64,000 nt of DNA, taken from the NCBI GenBank assembly GCA_039583875.1, contig CM077153.1, forward strand, positions 111,286,568-111,350,567, written 5' to 3'. The position numbers and the translations under genes were made by a program. The stretch is from Platanthera guangdongensis (lineage: Eukaryota; Streptophyta; Magnoliopsida; Asparagales; Orchidaceae). Below the pieces are notes generated by a model. The model made no database searches. It was not told the DNA's origin and saw nothing but the letters and a program-made list of their open reading frames with translations. Shown here piece after piece: positions 43,601-53,975 of the stretch (its first letter is position 1; each line of letters opens with the position of its first letter).

Positions 43601-43619
43601 GATCTGAAGGTCGCGTGTT
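43601..43619 (-). promoter_or_regulatory. Putative primer-binding site (Tat-2)
   Basis: Plus strand GATCTGAAGGTCGCGTGTT ends 2 bp before the 5' LTR edge (43622). 17 of 19 bases match the inner segment of tRNA-Trp that I recall (GATCAGAAGGTTGCGTGTT). No TGG-type site complementary to a tRNA 3' end is seen next to the LTR. Confidence 0.5.
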
Positions 43620-43621
43620 GA

Positions 43622-44314
43622 TGTTGATGCAGAAAATGAGCCCTCAAATTCTAGCAAAAAGGGAAAAAGAGAGAAGGAAACTGAAAGTAACCGTTTACTA
43701 ATGGACCAAGGAAAAAATGGTGATCAAGATAGACGCGAGATCGCAATGTCCGAGATCTGAGTCTGCAGCTTTCACTAAATGGGTTTCTGAGCTCGAGTCA
43801 TCGTGCTTTGGGTGCACCACCTCCCCCTATTTATAGGATGGGGGCCTGCCCAAACGGGCAGGGCTAAAATAACCGGCTGCCCGGGGTACAGGAGAACCGG
43901 GCAACGGTGACGGGAAGCAAAAAAGAAAGAACACGCCAGACCGCGCAAAAGGGGCGGACTGGGCTCACGGGCTGGAGCTCCATCTGCTGTTGCTAGTCGC
44001 GATCCTGTTGGATGATGGCGGCCTGGCCGGACTGGACACTACGTCCGCCGAAGTGGAATCAATCCAGATATCCAAAGGCGTGGCGAACTGGGCTGACGGA
44101 GTATTGAGTCTGCCGCTGGGGGATCAGCCTTGGGATGGTTGAATGCTGCTGCTCTGCCGAGCTTGGCAGACTGCCAAACAGAGTCCGCCTATGACAATCT
44201 AGGGTCCTCGGAACTATGCCGAGTCGTCGGGCCATGTGGATTGCTAAATTGAGTCCGCGAATAATGAAACAGGACCTTGGCATCTTGTAGGTGTTGCAGA
44301 CTGAGGGGTTAACA
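43622..44314 (-). repeat. 5' LTR of Tat-2
   Basis: 693 bp, plus strand TGTTGATGCAGAAAATGAGC to GAGGGGTTAACA. The promoter box TATAAATA reads on the minus strand at 43828-43835. Mate of 31369-32062. Confidence 0.93.
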
Positions 44315-45308
44315 GAAGCAGTGCTTAAACTCATTACCTAGAGCGTCGATTACTACTTGGGATATGATGGTTGAGAAGTTTTTAAAGAAGTGTTTTCCAC
44401 CGGCGAAGACTACAAACCTAAGGAATGACATCTCTACATATGTTCAATTGGAATCGTTGTACGACACATGCGAATGATTCAAGGACCATTTAAGGAGATG
44501 TCCCCACCATGCTCTACCTTCATGGCTTCAAATTCAGACTTTTTACAATGGTCTCAATCCAGCCACTAAACAGATGATCGATGGGGCGAGTGGAGGCACC
44601 TTGAACAACAAGACACCTGAAGCGGCTTAGCAGTTGATAGAAGACATGGCTATGAAAAACTATCAATGGACTACCGTGAGACAAAAGCCTAATAAGTCTG
44701 CAGTAATGTATGAAGTGGATGTTGTTACTGCCTTTGCCATTCAAGTGGAGAAGCTTCCCCAAAAGATGGATAAGCTTTCCTTAGCATCCCCCTCCATGGT
44801 ACCTCAACAATGGGACCCTTCTCTTTGTGGAATGCCGGGTTGGGAACCTTAAGTGCAAGAACATGTTGACTATATGGACAACAATATCAGAACTCCTTTT
44901 AACCAAGCAAATAACCTGTATAGTTATACATACAATCCTGTATGGAGGAACCTCCCCAATTTCTCTTGGGGAGGACAAGGAAATCAAGGGAAGCAACCTG
45001 TGTTTGGACAACCACAATAACTGGAGCCAAGGAAGCCAACATTGGAAGATGTACTTACCAAGTTCATGCAAACTATCGATGTAGCTTTCCAGAATCAAGA
45101 GGGTTCAATTCATAATTTGGAGAATCAGATTGGTCAGCTCGTAAGGATGTTATCTGAAAGGCAACAAGAAACACTTCCGGGAAATATTGAGACAAACCCG
45201 AGGGAGCATGCAAAAGCCATTCAATTGAGGAGCGGAAAGGAGTTGCAAGACCAAAGGCCTACAAAAGAAGCACCCCAAGAGGAGTCTAGCGGTGAAGGAC
45301 CGAGCTAG
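44315..45308 (+). pseudogene. gag: gag C-terminal part (Athila)
   Basis: Resumes in frame after the GAAGC duplication (CLNSLPRASITTWDMMVEKF, LKKCFPPAKTTNLRNDIS), then LQIQTFYNGLNPATKQMIDG, a TAG near 44630, MAMKNYQWTTVRQKPNKSA, YSYTYNPVWRNLPNFSWGG, and a C-terminal coiled region NLENQIGQLVRMLSERQQ with HAKAIQLRSGKELQ. Typical Athila gag with several stops. Confidence 0.85.
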
Positions 45309-46034
45309 ATGAACGTGCAATCAATGGAGTATCAACCAGCAATACCATATCCAACAAAGTTTAACAAGGAGCGCATGGATGGGCAGTATGGTAAATTTTT
45401 ATCTATGTTTAAACAATTACATGTCAATTTACCTTTTTCTGAAATCATTCAAATGCCTAAGTATGCTAAATTTCTTAAGGATTTAATCTCAAATAAAAGG
45501 AAAATAAAGGAATTATCTTTAGTAACACTTAGTGAAGAATGTTTTGCAATTTTGCAAAATAAATTACCATAAAAACTTAAGGATCCCGGTTCATTTTCAA
45601 TTCCATGTTTAATCGGTGATTTACAAGTAAATAAAACTTTAGCGGATTTAGGAGTTAGTATAAATTTAATGCATTACAAACTATATTTGAAACTAGGTCT
45701 TGGAGAACTTAGCCCAACTAGAATGAGTATTCAACTAGCAGATCGATCGGTTAAGTACCCTAGAGGCATAGTGGAGGATGTATTGGTTAAGGTAGATAAG
45801 TTTATATTTCCTGCCGATTTTGTCATTCTAGATATGGATGAAAATATCGAAGTACCACTCATACTAGGTAGTCCATTCTTAGCTACATCTAGAGCTCTTA
45901 TTGATGTTTTTGATGATAAGTTAGTTTTGCGAGTAGGGGAAGATGAAATCACTTTTCAAATAAGCAATACTATGAAACAATCCTTAGATAATGATGATTA
46001 TTGTTATTTTCTCATGGTGTTGATAATTTTATAA
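45309..46034 (+). pseudogene. pol: Protease region (Athila)
   Basis: IPYPTKFNKERMDGQYGKFL, FKQLHVNLPFSEIIQMPKYA, KFLKDLISNKRKI, EECFAILQNKLP, a TAA, SFSIPCLIGDLQVNKTLADL, GVSINLMHYKLYLKLGLGEL, VEDVLVKVDKFIFPADFVIL, PLILGSPFLATSRALID. The active-site area is DLGVSINLM, the Athila form of the aspartic protease motif. Confidence 0.85.
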
Positions 46035-46598
46035 CTTATATGCATTCCAATTTATATTATAGAGATCCTTTAGAAATTTGCATCACTAACTGTTATCTAG
46101 AAGATGAAAAAAATGAAGATATTGTTGAACATTTATTTTTTCTAGATAATTGTGTTTCGATGAATAGAACGACTGAGTATAGTTTGATTACACAAGGAGA
46201 TCGTGAAGGTCTTAAGAATAATACTAAGGATCCACCGATAGTAGAACTAAAAAAATTAACGGATCATCTTGAGTATGCATTCTTAGGAACTAATTCTTCT
46301 TACCAGTTATTATCTCTTCTAATCTTTCGAATACTGAGAAAGCTAAATTAATAACTATGCTAAAGAAATGTAAAGGTGCAATAACATGTCAAATATCTGA
46401 CATAAAAGGTATTAATCCTATTTTTTGCACTCATAAGATTGTTTTGGAAGAAAACTATAAACGTTCTATTCAACCGCAATGTAGGCTAAACCCCAAAATG
46501 AAAGAGGTAGTTAAGGCTGAGATTGTTAAGTTATTAGATGCTGGTATGATATATCGTATTTCTGATAGTTAATGGGTAAGTCTTGTCCAAGTCATTCC
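46035..46598 (+). pseudogene. pol: Start of RT (Athila), before Tekay-B
   Basis: Frames with DNCVSMNRTTEYSLI, KPLPSHLEYAF-like LKKLTDHLEYAFLG, then QPQCRLNPKMKEVVKAEIVK, LLDAGMIYRISDS, TAA, WVSLVQVIP. Cut by Tekay-B at 46599 (duplication ATTCC); continues at 56543. Confidence 0.8.
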
Positions 46599-49154
46599 TA
46601 TAACACCTCCCCTGTAATGACCGTATAGTATGGGTCCGGCCGGGGCCCCACAACATACGGACGCCACAGCTTTAGTATTATAAGTTGATATAGCTACACC
46701 CACTCAAAACACTTTGCACAACACAGCGGAAACATAAGAAAGACTAGAAGTTATCCACAACTACAAGAGTAATAAAAGACGGCCTTATGGCCTTACAACA
46801 AATAGAGTCCAAACTCACACAATACAACATTCATGAAAGTGCATAACACTCCTAGTCTACCTCGGCATGCAAGCCGGACATCATGAGTCTCAAACATACA
46901 ACAAGATATAAGTAGAGCTACAAAAGAACAGAAACACTTCATGAGGCTTAAGCCCCTCTGGCCGGCGAGCTAGCTCCTGCATGCGATCCTTGCCCTGTAA
47001 AATTTATTAGTAACGTGGGTCAGCAAAGGCTGACCTCAACTGTGTAACAAACACATCTCCTCCCGGCCGCCCGTAGTGGACCCCGGGGTACTCCTCCAAC
47101 ATGCAAGTTAGCACTTCGTATGCAATATTCATAAGCCAGAAAAGCAACTACAGAACAGGCTTGGATGTCTCACACATCATACATGTTCTCTACTGGTTGA
47201 GCATATAATAAAAAGGGGCCTACTTATGCAATCATGTATGCAACAACCCGGGCTTCACCCAAGGCACCCTATCGCGTATGCATCTAGCACATCATCACAT
47301 CATATGGGTACTCATCGATTCCCCATTGGCATAAAGCCACAAACAAAGGGGTAACACCAATCCCCCAACGACATACAGGCCGCCACATGAAACTATTGCA
47401 CAGGCCCCACCCGCTCAAGGTCTTAGACCCGGGCTTGCCTATAAGCTCTGACGTCTCATGTCTGGATTCCAACAAACACAAACTGACCGATTCTAAAAAG
47501 CCTTGCTGGACCCCACCCGCTCATGGCCTCATTGCCCGGGCTTGCCCCCATGCTTGGCATTCTCGTCAGTCTCACAGAAGGGGACTAGTCTCGCCGGGAC
47601 AATCTCCACACATGACGTGAACGTCACGGGATAGCCAGCTGACCACGGAGACACAGCCACGCCTTGGCACGTCACAAACCAAGACAATTCCACCCTAGTC
47701 CCTCATTTGTACTGCAGCGTTCCCGCGCACCAAGGAAACCATCTACCAACAATGCGGAGCTAACCTTGTCCACCAAGGAAACCATCTACCACCATTGAGG
47801 AGCTAACCTTGTCCGGTTCCGACTACACACACTAACTTGAGAAAAGGGGGGAAAATATCACCACATAACAAACGACATCTTGCCGTAACAGAATCTCTAC
47901 GAATCCTTAACGTTCGTATGCAACATCACCGAGTCGGACTAACGGTCGCGACTACGGCTTCACCCACCATGCCTAATCCACTAACGGAGCGGATCTCTAA
48001 TGTAAAACATATCGGGAACGGACTCAATCAACCCCGAGGTTCCTCTTGAACCTTGGCAACCCAAAACCCCTCTCATTTGAGAGTTTGGTGCCCAAAAAAC
48101 TAGAAAGAAAAGATGCTAAAGACATGCATCCTAAAACCGATAGGAGAAGTGTCGTTACCTTCCGACTCCTCTTCCTAGCCATGGAAAAATAGGCAGATGA
48201 AAACCTTCGCAACGGTCTAGCCTCCATGGATCTGGACTCGGCTTGCGATTTGGAGCACCGAAACCTCTCCTACAGCCCAAACCCTCCTTCTCCTTCTTCC
48301 TTGCTCTCACTTCTCTCTAGAACTTTAGTAAGAGGAAGCTTGGAGAAGAATGAGGGTTTCCAACCCTATTGTCGGACTTAACTTCCCAAGAGATGCCCTG
48401 AACCATCAGATCCCAAAATAAGTGAAAGAATGGACACGATCCGTCTGAAAAATAAACACGTGGGCCGAACACGGCCTGACACACGCCCGTGTCCAGGGTC
48501 GTGTCCCCCATTCACCGTCATAAATCGACGCGCCTAGAACAGCACACGGGCATCTGACACGCCCGTATTCGACTCGACACGCCCGTGTCCGGACTGACAC
48601 GGATCTGTGGTCGGCCGTGTGCCTCCATCGACACAGCCCCGAAAACAACATGAGAAGGACACAGCCTGGGACACGCCCGTGTCCCACACTGTGTGCGAAG
48701 TCTCGACACTCGTCGACTTCCTTTGTGTCGACACCGGGGAAAAATGTCAAGCGAAGATCGTCGACCAAGCGGGACACGCCCGTGTCACAGGCCATGGGCC
48801 CGAGTCTCGACACTCGACACTCGTCGAGTGAACTTCGTCGAGTGAACTCTCGACACTCGACTGACACGGCCTTGGACACGGCAGTGTCCTAGGCCGTGTG
48901 CCTTGTCTCGACACATCGTCGAGCAAAAATCGTCGACTCTTCGGACCGATCGTCGACACGGGCTCGACACGCCCTGAGACACGCCCGTGTCTCAGGCCGT
49001 GTTCTCTGCTCAACGATCGCAGACTCCAAAATTGTCGACTGGATCCTGACACGCCCTGGGACACGCCCGTGTGTCAGGCCGTGTGTCCCCTGCCAGAAAC
49101 CAAACTCGGTCAGAAAATGCTGGCCGACCCTCTCTCAAATTTTGGGGTGTTACA
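46599..49154 (-). repeat. 3' LTR of Tekay-B
   Basis: 2556 bp, plus strand TATAACACCTCCCC (TG to TA at the tip) to GGGGTGTTACA. It contains a direct repeat CACCAAGGAAACCATCTACC near 47727 and 47771, and the ACACGCCCGTGT block at 48474-49090. Confidence 0.93.
48474..49090. repeat. ACACGCCCGTGT/GTCGA palindrome block in 3' LTR
   Basis: Alternates GACACGCCCGTGTC-type units with TCTCGACACTCGTCGA-type units about every 20-40 bp, as in Tekay-A. Confidence 0.8.
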
Positions 49155-49176
49155 ACTTCCCCCCCCACCCCTTAAC
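49155..49176 (-). promoter_or_regulatory. Polypurine tract of Tekay-B
   Basis: Next to the 3' LTR the element strand reads AAGGGGTGGGGGGGGAAGT, the expected plus-strand primer. Confidence 0.85.
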
Positions 49177-49218
49177 AGAATTTCTTCCTGAAATTACAAA
49201 ACAAAAAGGAAACAATGC

Positions 49219-50520
49219 TTAAATGGTACCTGATTTGAAGAGCTCTGGATACTCTTCTCGCATGGCTTGTTCTCGCTCCCAAGAGAGCTCCTCACGACCA
49301 CAGTTGTCCCATCGGACTTTCACGAGTTTAACCTCTTTATTCCGCAACTGCAGAGTCTCCGAATCCTCTATAGCGATTGGACGGACTCGCGTCCTCAAGT
49401 CTTCCTCTATCGGCACCGATGCCGGCTCAATCACCACACTAGCCTCCACCAAAGCTTTCCTCAAGACGGAGACATGGAAGACGTCATGCAAACCACGCAG
49501 CTCCGCGGACAGCGCCAACCGATAGACTGCTTCTCCCACCCGTTCAACAACTTCAAAAGGCCCCAAAAACCTTGGACTCAACTTCTTGAGTCGGCGAATC
49601 CGTGAGACGCCTTTGAACGGCTTGATCTTCAAATAGGCCCAATCACCGACCGCAAATTCCAACTTCCTGTGACGAGCATTAAAGTATTTTGCTTGCCGGT
49701 CTTACGCCACCTTCATACGCTCTTGAATGGTTCGCACCAAGTCACAAGCGTCAACTACCACCTCTTTTCCCAAAACTTTGGTGTCTCCCGCCTCTGCCCA
49801 AGACATCGGTGTTCGACACCGTCTCCCATACAAAGCTTCGTATGGCGCCATTTTTATACTTGTTTGATAACTATTATTATACGTGAATTCCAACATGAAG
49901 AGGTGATCTTCCCACCTCTTGCCGAAGTCAAGAATGCACATTCTCAGCTTATCCTCCATAGTACGGTTCGTCCTTTCGGTTTGCCCGTCAGTTTGAGGAT
50001 GGAACGCCGTACTGAACTTTAGCTTCGTGCCCAAACTCTTCTGAACCAATCTCCAGTCCTTGGACGTAAACCGTCCATCTCGATCGCTAACTATGCTCTT
50101 AGGAATTCCGTGCAATCACACAATGTTGCGAACATACAACTCCATCAGCTTCTCCACGCTGTCCTCCTTCCGATTTGGGATGAAGTGAGCCACCTTGGTT
50201 AGGCGATCCACGACCACCCAAATATCATCATTACCCTGCTGCGATCTAGGCAAACCATGTACAAAATCCATGGAGATGTCATCAAATTTCCACTCCGGGT
50301 TTGGAAGAGGCTTCAGGAACCCGCCCGGCTTCTGACATTCGGCCTTCACCAAGGCGCAAGTTTGGCAACGATTCACATACAAAGCTACGTCCCGCTTCAG
50401 CCCCGGCCACCAAAAGGATTTTTTCATATCCAAGTACATCTTTGTACTGCCCGGGTGAATGGAGTACTTTGTAAAGTGAGCCTCAAACATCAACTCCTCA
50501 CAGAGTTTGCCGAACTACGG
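49219..50520 (-). pseudogene. pol: Integrase and chromodomain (Tekay-B)
   Basis: MMFEAHFTKYSIHPGSTKMY, FWWPGLKRDVALYVNRCQTC, the catalytic D in SMDFVHGLP, D in [16 protein letters not shown] [14 protein letters not shown], and E in [10 protein letters not shown]. Then FAVGDWAYLKIKPFKG, SPRFLGPFEVVERVGEAVYR, and the chromodomain-like end LRNKEVKLVKVRWDNCGREE, LSWEREQAMREEYPELF. TGA after RNIV (50116) and TAA after MKVA (49702) are consistent with CGA and CAA changed by C to T. The catalytic triad itself is intact. Confidence 0.9.
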
Positions 50521-50784
50521 TATACAAACCCTTCCTTCCTTCCTCAGAATCCCATCAATCATCTCCCAGGCGCTGCTCTCGCCATTTTAAGTCTCCAACA
50601 CATATGGTTGAAACTCCACATCCAACCGAGTCGCCTCCCGAATGCGATCGGACAAGTCGTTTTGCACTTCAATCCAGTTCAACCGAGCCATGCTGGACTC
50701 GCCTCTCGCAACACATTCCAAACCAAGGGAATCACATTCCCGTACCAACCGCTCTACATGAGCTTCGATCCAATTCCCTTGCCC
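50521..50784 (-). pseudogene. pol: RNase H to integrase linker (Tekay-B)
   Basis: After TGA/TAG the frame reads GQGNWIEAHVERLVRECDSL, MARLNWIEVQNDLSDRIREA, TRLDVEFQPYVLET, matching the linker and the start of the integrase zinc domain. Stops at 50783 and about 50588. Confidence 0.75.
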
Positions 50785-52604
50785 TCAGTACTTTCTACTC
50801 AAGGCATCCGCCACCACATTGGCTTTTCCTGGCGTATACTGAATCGCCACCTCGTAGTCTCCAAGAAACTCAACCCACCTGCGTTGCCGCATGTTCAAGT
50901 CCTTTTGATCCAAGAGATACTTCAGGCTTTTATGATCCGTGAAGATCTCCACCTTTGCACCATAAACATAATGTCGCCAAATTTTCAACGCAAAAATTAC
51001 CGCCGCCAACTCCAAGTCATGGACGAGGTAATTCCTCTCTTGAGCCTTCAGCTGTCTAGACCCAAAAGCTATCACCTTGCCATGTTGCACCAAAACGCAA
51101 CCCAAACCGCATCCCGATGCGTCACTGAAGATCTGAAATCCCTCGGTCCCTTGCGTTAGACTTAGGATTGGAGCCATCATTAGTCTCTCCTTCAGTGCTT
51201 CAAATGCTTGACTGCACTCTTGAGTGCACACAAACTTATGATCTGTACGAGTGAGTGAGGTGAGGGGTAGAGCTATCCACGAAAAATTCTCCACGAATCT
51301 CCTATAATACCCGGCTAGTCCAAGAAAACTTCGGACTTCTGCCACGGTCCTCAAGATTGGCCAATCTCTGATGGCTTCCACTTTTGTTGGATCCACTGCC
51401 ACCCCATCCCCACTAATCACGTGGCCCAAAAATACCACATTCTCTAACCAGAACTCGCACTTGGAGAACTTTGCATACAACTGATTCTCCCTCAACACTT
51501 GCAAGACCACTCTCAAGTGGGTCTCATGCTGCACTTCCGATTTGGAATACACCGAGATGTCATCAATGAAGACAACCACAAAAGAATCCAAGTATTCCCG
51601 AAATACTCGATTCATAAGATCCATGAACACAGATGGTGCGTTCGTCAGCCCGAATGGCATCACCGTAAACTCAAAGTGTCCATACCTTGTACCAAAGACA
51701 GTCTTGGGGATGTCCTCGTCCCGAATTCGCAACTGATAATAGCCTGACTTCAAGTCCAATTTTGAGTACACCACCGACCCCACCAACTGGTCGAACAAGT
51801 CGTCTATCCGAGGAATCGGATACTTATTCTTGACGGTCAATTTATTCAACTCTCGGTAGTCTATGTATAGCCGCATACTACCGTCTTTCTTCTTTACAAA
51901 CAACACCGGCGCGCTCCACGGTGAAGAACTGGGTCTGATATACCCTTGCTCCAAAAGTTCCTGTAACTGTACTTTAAGTTCAGCCAACTCCTTTGGTGCC
52001 ATCCTAAACGGAGGACGTGACACCGGCTTAGCCTCCGGCACTAACTCGATCGAGAAATCGATCTCCCTCCGAGGAGGCGCTCCAGGAAGTTCATCCGGAA
52101 ACACATCCTTGAACTCTGCCACTACGGGCACTTCCTCAATAGACAGCTGGGAGAGACGAACCTCCAATAACGCTACAAGCGCTATACCACCCTGGTTAAC
52201 CGCCCGCATCAACTGCATGGCCGACATCAGGGAATAGGCCACTCCACAAAGGCCCTCAAATTTGACCTCCGTCTGCCCTTTGCTCCTTAGGGTCACTAAC
52301 TTAGATATGCAGTCAATACTGGCGCGCTGCTCTGCAAGCCAGTCCATGTCCAAAATGACATCGAACTCAACTAATGGTAAAATCACTGCTACCAAAACGA
52401 AGTCAACTCCGTCCAACTCCCAACAGATGCGCCCTTTGGCCCTGGTGGTCATGGATGACCCTTTGGGCATGTGCACTTTCAGCTTTGTGTCCGCCGAGAA
52501 AGACTCAACTCCTATTCTCCGGATGAAGCTCTCTGCGAGAAAGGAGTGCGATGCTCCCGTATTAAACAATACCCTAGCGGGGCATCCAGAAACTAAAACG
52601 AAGC
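50785..52604 (-). CDS. pol: Protease, RT and RNase H (Tekay-B)
   Basis: About 606 open residues after the intron acceptor. Protease: [20 protein letters not shown], with Asn for the catalytic Asp. [82 protein letters not shown] (FIDD intact). RNase [89 protein letters not shown], then stop. The open frame suggests modest age, but the protease change would block processing. Confidence 0.9.
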
Positions 52605-52676
52605 CTACAACATAGACATCACACAAAAAGTCTAAAAGTATGAAGCACAAAATTTAAACTTATATTTTCTTCATAC
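52605..52676 (-). other. Probable intron between gag and protease (Tekay-B)
   Basis: Minus strand: GATGTGATGACAG, then GTATGAAG ... GTCTATGTTGTAG, then GCTTCGTTTTAG. 72 bp, AT-rich, stops in frame. Removal gives [18 protein letters not shown], the arrangement conserved in Tekay-A. Confidence 0.8.
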
Positions 52677-53711
52677 CTGTCATCACATCGATTTGCAGAT
52701 CGCTTCCTGCTGTCCAAGGCTGTAGGCCCTTGGTTGCAGCTGTTGGAACCGAGAAGCGCTCGACTCCGCCATCTTCCCTTTCTCCGCCGCATTGGGGCCG
52801 GAGCGCACAGTCTGCTCCTGCCTTGTCTCTTGCCCCGCTCCTCCTTGGGGACAAACACGAGCTATGTGCTCCACTTTACCGCAGTTGTAGCACGTCGGCG
52901 GTCCCCTAGAGTGAGAACCTTCAGGCGTCCAATTGCTCTTCTCACCGGATCTGGAAGTGTGAGGCTTCTTCCTCCACCTACTCCCTTCAGACTTTCCCTG
53001 AGATTGGGGAGGCTTCCCTTCCCCTTGCTTGGGAGTGAAACCCTTACGATGCTGGGTTCGCTCCAGATCACTTTCCAATATCTTGGCAGCCTCCTCTAAT
53101 TCATTGAATCCCGCTCTCTTCATGGAGATGAGGGGTTGCCTCAGATTCTCCCTCAGCCCCTGATAGAAGAGATTATCCCTCTCTACATCATCTGCCATCG
53201 TCGTTCCCGCGTAACGACCCAAACAAGTGAACTCCTGCACATACTCGTCCACCGTCTTGTCTCGCTGCATTAAGTGCAGAAACTGCCTCTGAAGGGCCAA
53301 CCGTGTAGAAATTGGAATGTACCTCTTTAGAAACGCATCCCCAAATTCCTCCATCGATGGGGTGCGTCAAGAGAACTGGCGACCGCTATGGCTCACCCAC
53401 CACAATTTGGCTTCTCCTTCCAACATGAACGCCGCATACTCAGATTTCTTTTCTTCTGGCGTCTCTGCCGCCCTCAAAAGCTCTTGAATACGAACCCACC
53501 AATCCTCCGCATCCGTTGGCGTACCAACTCCCTTGAAAGACGGGGGATGGAAGCTCAGGAAGTACTTCAAGTGCCGGTCTCCATGTCCGACAACTACCCT
53601 TTCCACCAAAGGCTCCACTCGCCTGGCTTCTCCACCTAGCACGGCCGTCGCCGTATCCGGTGTAGCAGGGGTTGCTACTTGAGCTGCCGCTGCAGCTTGG
53701 GCCGCCACCAT
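52677..53711 (-). pseudogene. gag: gag (Tekay-B)
   Basis: MVAAQAAAAAQVATPATPD, DRHLKYFLSFHPPSFKGVGT, AEDWWVRIQELLRAAETPEE, a single in-frame TGA at about 53367 (CGA to TGA), then MEEFGDAFLKRYIPISTRLA, VDEYVQEFTCLGRYAG, and a CCHC knuckle CYNCGKVEHIARVC. Near the end a one-base loss just before the intron donor shifts the frame (EAICKS, then DVMTG in the next frame). Confidence 0.88.
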
Positions 53712-53975
53712 CGCTTATGCAAGCATGCAGTAGAAATCGGTCGGGTTTACACCCGGGCCCAAAAGACCTGGAGCAGTAGCACTGCTCGCCGAAAGCTCTT
53801 CTCTTGCTCTCGACGTTCCCGCCTCGTTGCTTGCACTCTTCAAGAAACTAGAAACAAGGGATCAGCCTCAAAACTCAAGACTTAAACATAAGGACACTCA
53901 TGGTCCCGGGTTACTCTTATGTGGATAACTTCTCTACGCACAGACCTTGAATCTAACCTCGCTCTGATACCAAAT
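53712..53975 (-). promoter_or_regulatory. 5' leader and tRNA-iMet primer site (Tekay-B)
   Basis: TGGTATCAGAGC on the minus strand at 53961-53972 is a perfect 12-base match to the initiator tRNA-Met primer site, 3 bp from the LTR. Confidence 0.92.

Larger units (their letters stand above)
31369..44314 (-). mobile_element. Tat-2: complete Tat element, 12.9 kb
   Basis: Both LTRs are present (5' LTR 43622-44314, 3' LTR 31369-32062) and the 5-bp duplication GAAGC flanks it exactly (31364-31368 and 44315-44319). Minus-strand order: primer site, gag, protease, RT, RNase H, second RNase H, integrase ending 38072. Between integrase and the 3' LTR lie a hairpin array and two plus-strand genes. All pol domains have stops or altered catalytic residues. 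The LTRs differ by several percent by eye, so it is not recent. It serves as the reference for the other Tat copies. Confidence 0.95.

Noticed and set aside
43601..43619. tRNA-Trp gene fragment or tRNA gene
   Set aside because: Only about 19 bases match; there is no acceptor stem or D-arm, and its position at each Tat LTR edge fits a primer site.
50257..51159. Plus-strand 300-codon open frame
   Set aside because: Antisense to the Tekay-B RNase H and integrase region, whose minus-strand motifs are clear.
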